A stretch of DNA of 64,000 bases from Symbiodinium natans (Eukaryota > Sar > Dinophyceae > Suessiales > Symbiodiniaceae): NCBI GenBank assembly GCA_905221605.1, contig CAJNDS010002147.1, positions 329,141-393,140 of the forward strand, read 5' to 3'. Below the pieces are notes generated by a model. It had not been told where the DNA came from. It made no database searches and was given only the letters and a program-made list of their open reading frames with translations. Each line of letters opens with the position of its first letter. The first letter of the stretch is position 1. This document shows positions 62,277-64,000 of this stretch, piece by piece. The translations under genes and the position numbers were made by a program.

Positions 62277-62484
62277 TACGGGGGGCAACCGAAGGAGGAC
62301 AGGGAACAAAACAGTCAACCCCAACAGAAGCCCTTGATCCCCTGGACCAACCAACACCAAACCCAGAAAGACACTTTTCCTCAGGGCGCATTGCCCAAGT
62401 TCTTGAGCCAAAAATTTCCGGGTACATTGACCCCTTCAACTCCCATCACCAACTCCTTTCTACAATACCAGTTGCAGCTCCGCA
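62277..62484 (-). repeat. 5' LTR of the Copia element
   Basis: 208 bp, by reading identical to 52646-52853. It must contain the element's promoter; no clear TATA box is visible on the element strand, which is not unusual in dinoflagellates. Confidence 0.92.
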
Positions 62485-63620
62485 CCCTAAACCCTAAACC
62501 CTAAACCCTAAACCCTAAACCCTAAACCCTAAACCCTAAACCCTAAACCCTAAACCCTAAACCCTCAGCCACCCTAAAGGCCCTCGCATTTGGGGCTCAG
62601 GATCATTCCGTCACTTCACCGAAATCTGGACTAGCCACGACATCGAGGGACATGCAGGCAAGAGCCCTCGAACCCCGAAGTCGAACCACCCGTGCTTGGG
62701 GGTTTTCCGAAAATAGGGGTACCCTTTTTGGGGGTCTCTTTAAGGGGGTTGAGTTTTTGGGTACAAAAGGGGGTACCCCTATTTTGGGAAATGCCTACTT
62801 AGGGGCTGGGTAGTTAACCTTTAGCCTTTTTGGGCAAAGACATACCCTTTTTGGGGGGGGGGCTCGGGCATTCAGCCCCTAGGCCTAAACCCTAAGCCCT
62901 AGGCCTTGAAAGGTGGTTGCTCGAAAGTCCCTTTTGGCGGCTTAAGTCTCTACTCTATGGGTACATGGCCCGGAGTTGGCTTCCTTCCGGAAAGAGGGGA
63001 CCGAAGCAGGGCCCGGGCGCCATGTCACCTGTTTTTGGAAGCTGAAGTGCCAGGGCTTGCTCTAGAGTACCTCGAGATAAGAACTCAACCTCGATGTAGT
63101 CCCGAAACCCGAAACCCCAATCTCCAAACCCCCTCTTGAGTTTTGTTGTTGGATTTGATGGGGTTTCGTTGTGTGTGCTCTTGAGAAGTGCTCTGAGGCC
63201 CGCCCAAAGCAAATCTCATCCTCTGAACTTGGGCTCTAATATGTCCCTGACCTTTCCCCGTAAACGCTTGCGAGACGGGTGCGAAAAAAGACCTCTTGAG
63301 AACTCTTGCCAGTTTTTCTGCGCATAGCCAGCATCGAGGCGAGTATTGGGGGACAGGCTTGTGGCAGAACCGCTGAGTCGATTTGGCGATGTGTGATCCT
63401 GTGTGCCGGTAAGCTCCCCAAACTCGCTGTGGAGATGTATACTGATGTAGAGTCAAAGGGTTTCGGGAACCCTTCGCCGTTGCCCCTAAAAAAACTCAGA
63501 TGCGTCCTTGAACCCTAAACCCTAAACCCCAAAACCCCAAACCCTAAACCCTAAACCCTAAACCCTAAACCCTAAACCCTAAACCCTAAACCCTAAACCC
63601 TAAACCTTCTCAGTATCCAG
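62485..63620. other. Right flank of the Copia element
   Basis: The CCCTAAA array (62485-62565) is the other half of the insertion target. Unique DNA follows, with a hairpin at 62705-62790 and a CCCTAAA array at 63508-63607. Frames at 62906-63139 and 63085-63456 lack any family feature. I see no gene. Confidence 0.6.
62705..62790. repeat. 86-bp hairpin
   Basis: The left arm TTCCGAAAATAGGGGTACCC (62705-62724) pairs with the right arm GGGTACCCCTATTTTGGGAA (62771-62790), with one mismatch. Both arms contain a GGTACC core. The loop is about 46 nt. It could be a small MITE or a structured RNA segment. Confidence 0.7.
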
Positions 63621-63624
63621 TGTC

Positions 63625-63695
63625 CAGGGGCTCCTGTTCGTCGGCCCCAATGGCAACGACGGCAGCGAGGCGTCAGCGATCAAGGCCCCACCTCG
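63625..63695 (+). CDS. Candidate exon of an unidentified gene
   Basis: After ATCCAG or GTCCAG, the frame GLLFVGPNGNDGSEASAIKA is open and GC3-rich. A CCCTAAA array is directly upstream. GC-rich coding character contrasts with the T-rich DNA that follows (63770-63815). No family recognised. Confidence 0.4.
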
Positions 63696-64000
63696 CTAAT
63701 TAAGGTTTACCAGGGGCTCCGTGCACTTCTCATTTTGGGAGCTTTAGGGGTTTTATATCACCTACTGTGTTGTAGGTTTTTTTTTATGTATGAATGTGTT
63801 TTTACTTTTTTTTCCGGTCTAGGGCTTAGGGTTGAGGGTTTAGGGTTTAGGGCGAGGGATTCTTTGCCATGGGGCGAGCAGCGCAGCCCCCGAAGTGCAT
63901 GGTGTTTGGCAAACATCGGCTGGATGCCCTAAACCCTCAACCCTCAACCCTAAACCCCTGAACCCCTGAACCCTAAACCCCAAACCGAAACCTAAACCCT
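63696..64000. repeat. Right edge: T-rich DNA, TTTAGGG and CCCTAAA units
   Basis: A T-rich stretch, a short TTTAGGG block (63826-63852), about 70 bp of unique GC-rich sequence (63853-63925) that may be another exon, then CCCTCAA/CCCTAAA units to the window end. Confidence 0.6.

Larger units (their letters stand above)
52646..62484 (-). mobile_element. Complete Ty1/Copia-type LTR retrotransposon
   Basis: A 9.84-kb element on the minus strand: 5' LTR (62277-62484), primer-binding site, ORF1 (gag, two protease-like segments, methyltransferase-like domain, integrase), ORF2 (2OG-oxygenase-like domain, reverse transcriptase, RNase H), ORF3 (membrane protein), polypurine tract and 3' LTR (52646-52853). 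Integrase upstream of reverse transcriptase is the Copia order. The two LTRs read as identical and a 5-bp CCCTA flanks both ends, though in a CCCTAAA array that duplication is only weak evidence. All catalytic residues of integrase, RT and RNase H are visible. The one visible lesion is a possible frameshift at an A11 run. Insertion is therefore recent. Confidence 0.92.

Noticed and set aside
1-64000. A chromosome end (true telomere)
   Set aside because: Arrays occur on both strands throughout, are degenerate, and alternate with exons; no terminal array with single polarity reaches either window edge.

Overview
The window looks like nuclear DNA of a dinoflagellate. The whole 64 kb is pervaded by plant-type telomere-like repeats, CCCTAAA or TTTAGGG. 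Coding exons are short and GC-rich, and introns mostly use GC or GA donors with AG acceptors. All cellular genes I can read are on the + strand. The retroelements also have dinoflagellate-type architecture. The repeat arrays face both ways and alternate with exons, so this is interstitial repeat DNA and not a chromosome end.

Layout. 1.2-18.8 kb: one very fragmented + strand gene for a DnaJ (J-domain plus X-domain) protein. I can join 21 exons with consistent phase from 5.2 to 18.85 kb, and six more exons (1.2-3.85 kb) probably belong to its 5' end. 19.5-31 kb: eleven short exon-like islands between repeat arrays that I cannot assign, two MITE-like elements and a tRNA-like SINE head. 32.5-36.4 kb: a phytanoyl-CoA dioxygenase (PhyH) family gene in eight exons. 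36.4-40 kb: arrays, one open island and a third MITE-like element. 40-47.2 kb: repeat-poor DNA with tandemly duplicated low-copy sequence, a decayed non-LTR retrotransposon split by a 41-bp minisatellite, and a second 5'-truncated copy inserted with an 11-bp target duplication into an ankyrin-like reading frame. 48.6-50.6 kb: five exons of a membrane protein with a Cys-containing ectodomain, perhaps P2X-like. 52.6-62.5 kb: an essentially complete Ty1/Copia-type LTR retrotransposon on the minus strand, with 208-bp LTRs that read as identical, inserted in a CCCTAAA array.

Two things stand out. First, introns commonly begin with (TTTAGGG)n and end with (CCCTAAA)n. That is the orientation expected if a broken exon had both ends capped by telomerase and the ends were then joined. 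Many introns are also flanked by short direct repeats that look like target-site duplications. Second, the Copia element carries, besides gag, two protease-like segments, integrase, reverse transcriptase and RNase H, a domain resembling a DNA-cytosine methyltransferase and a domain with the signature of a 2-oxoglutarate/Fe(II) dioxygenase. It also has a homopolymer frameshift between its two long frames and a small membrane-protein frame directly after an in-frame UAG.

Exon joins were made by eye from reading frame, splice-site logic and family knowledge. No search or folding program was run.
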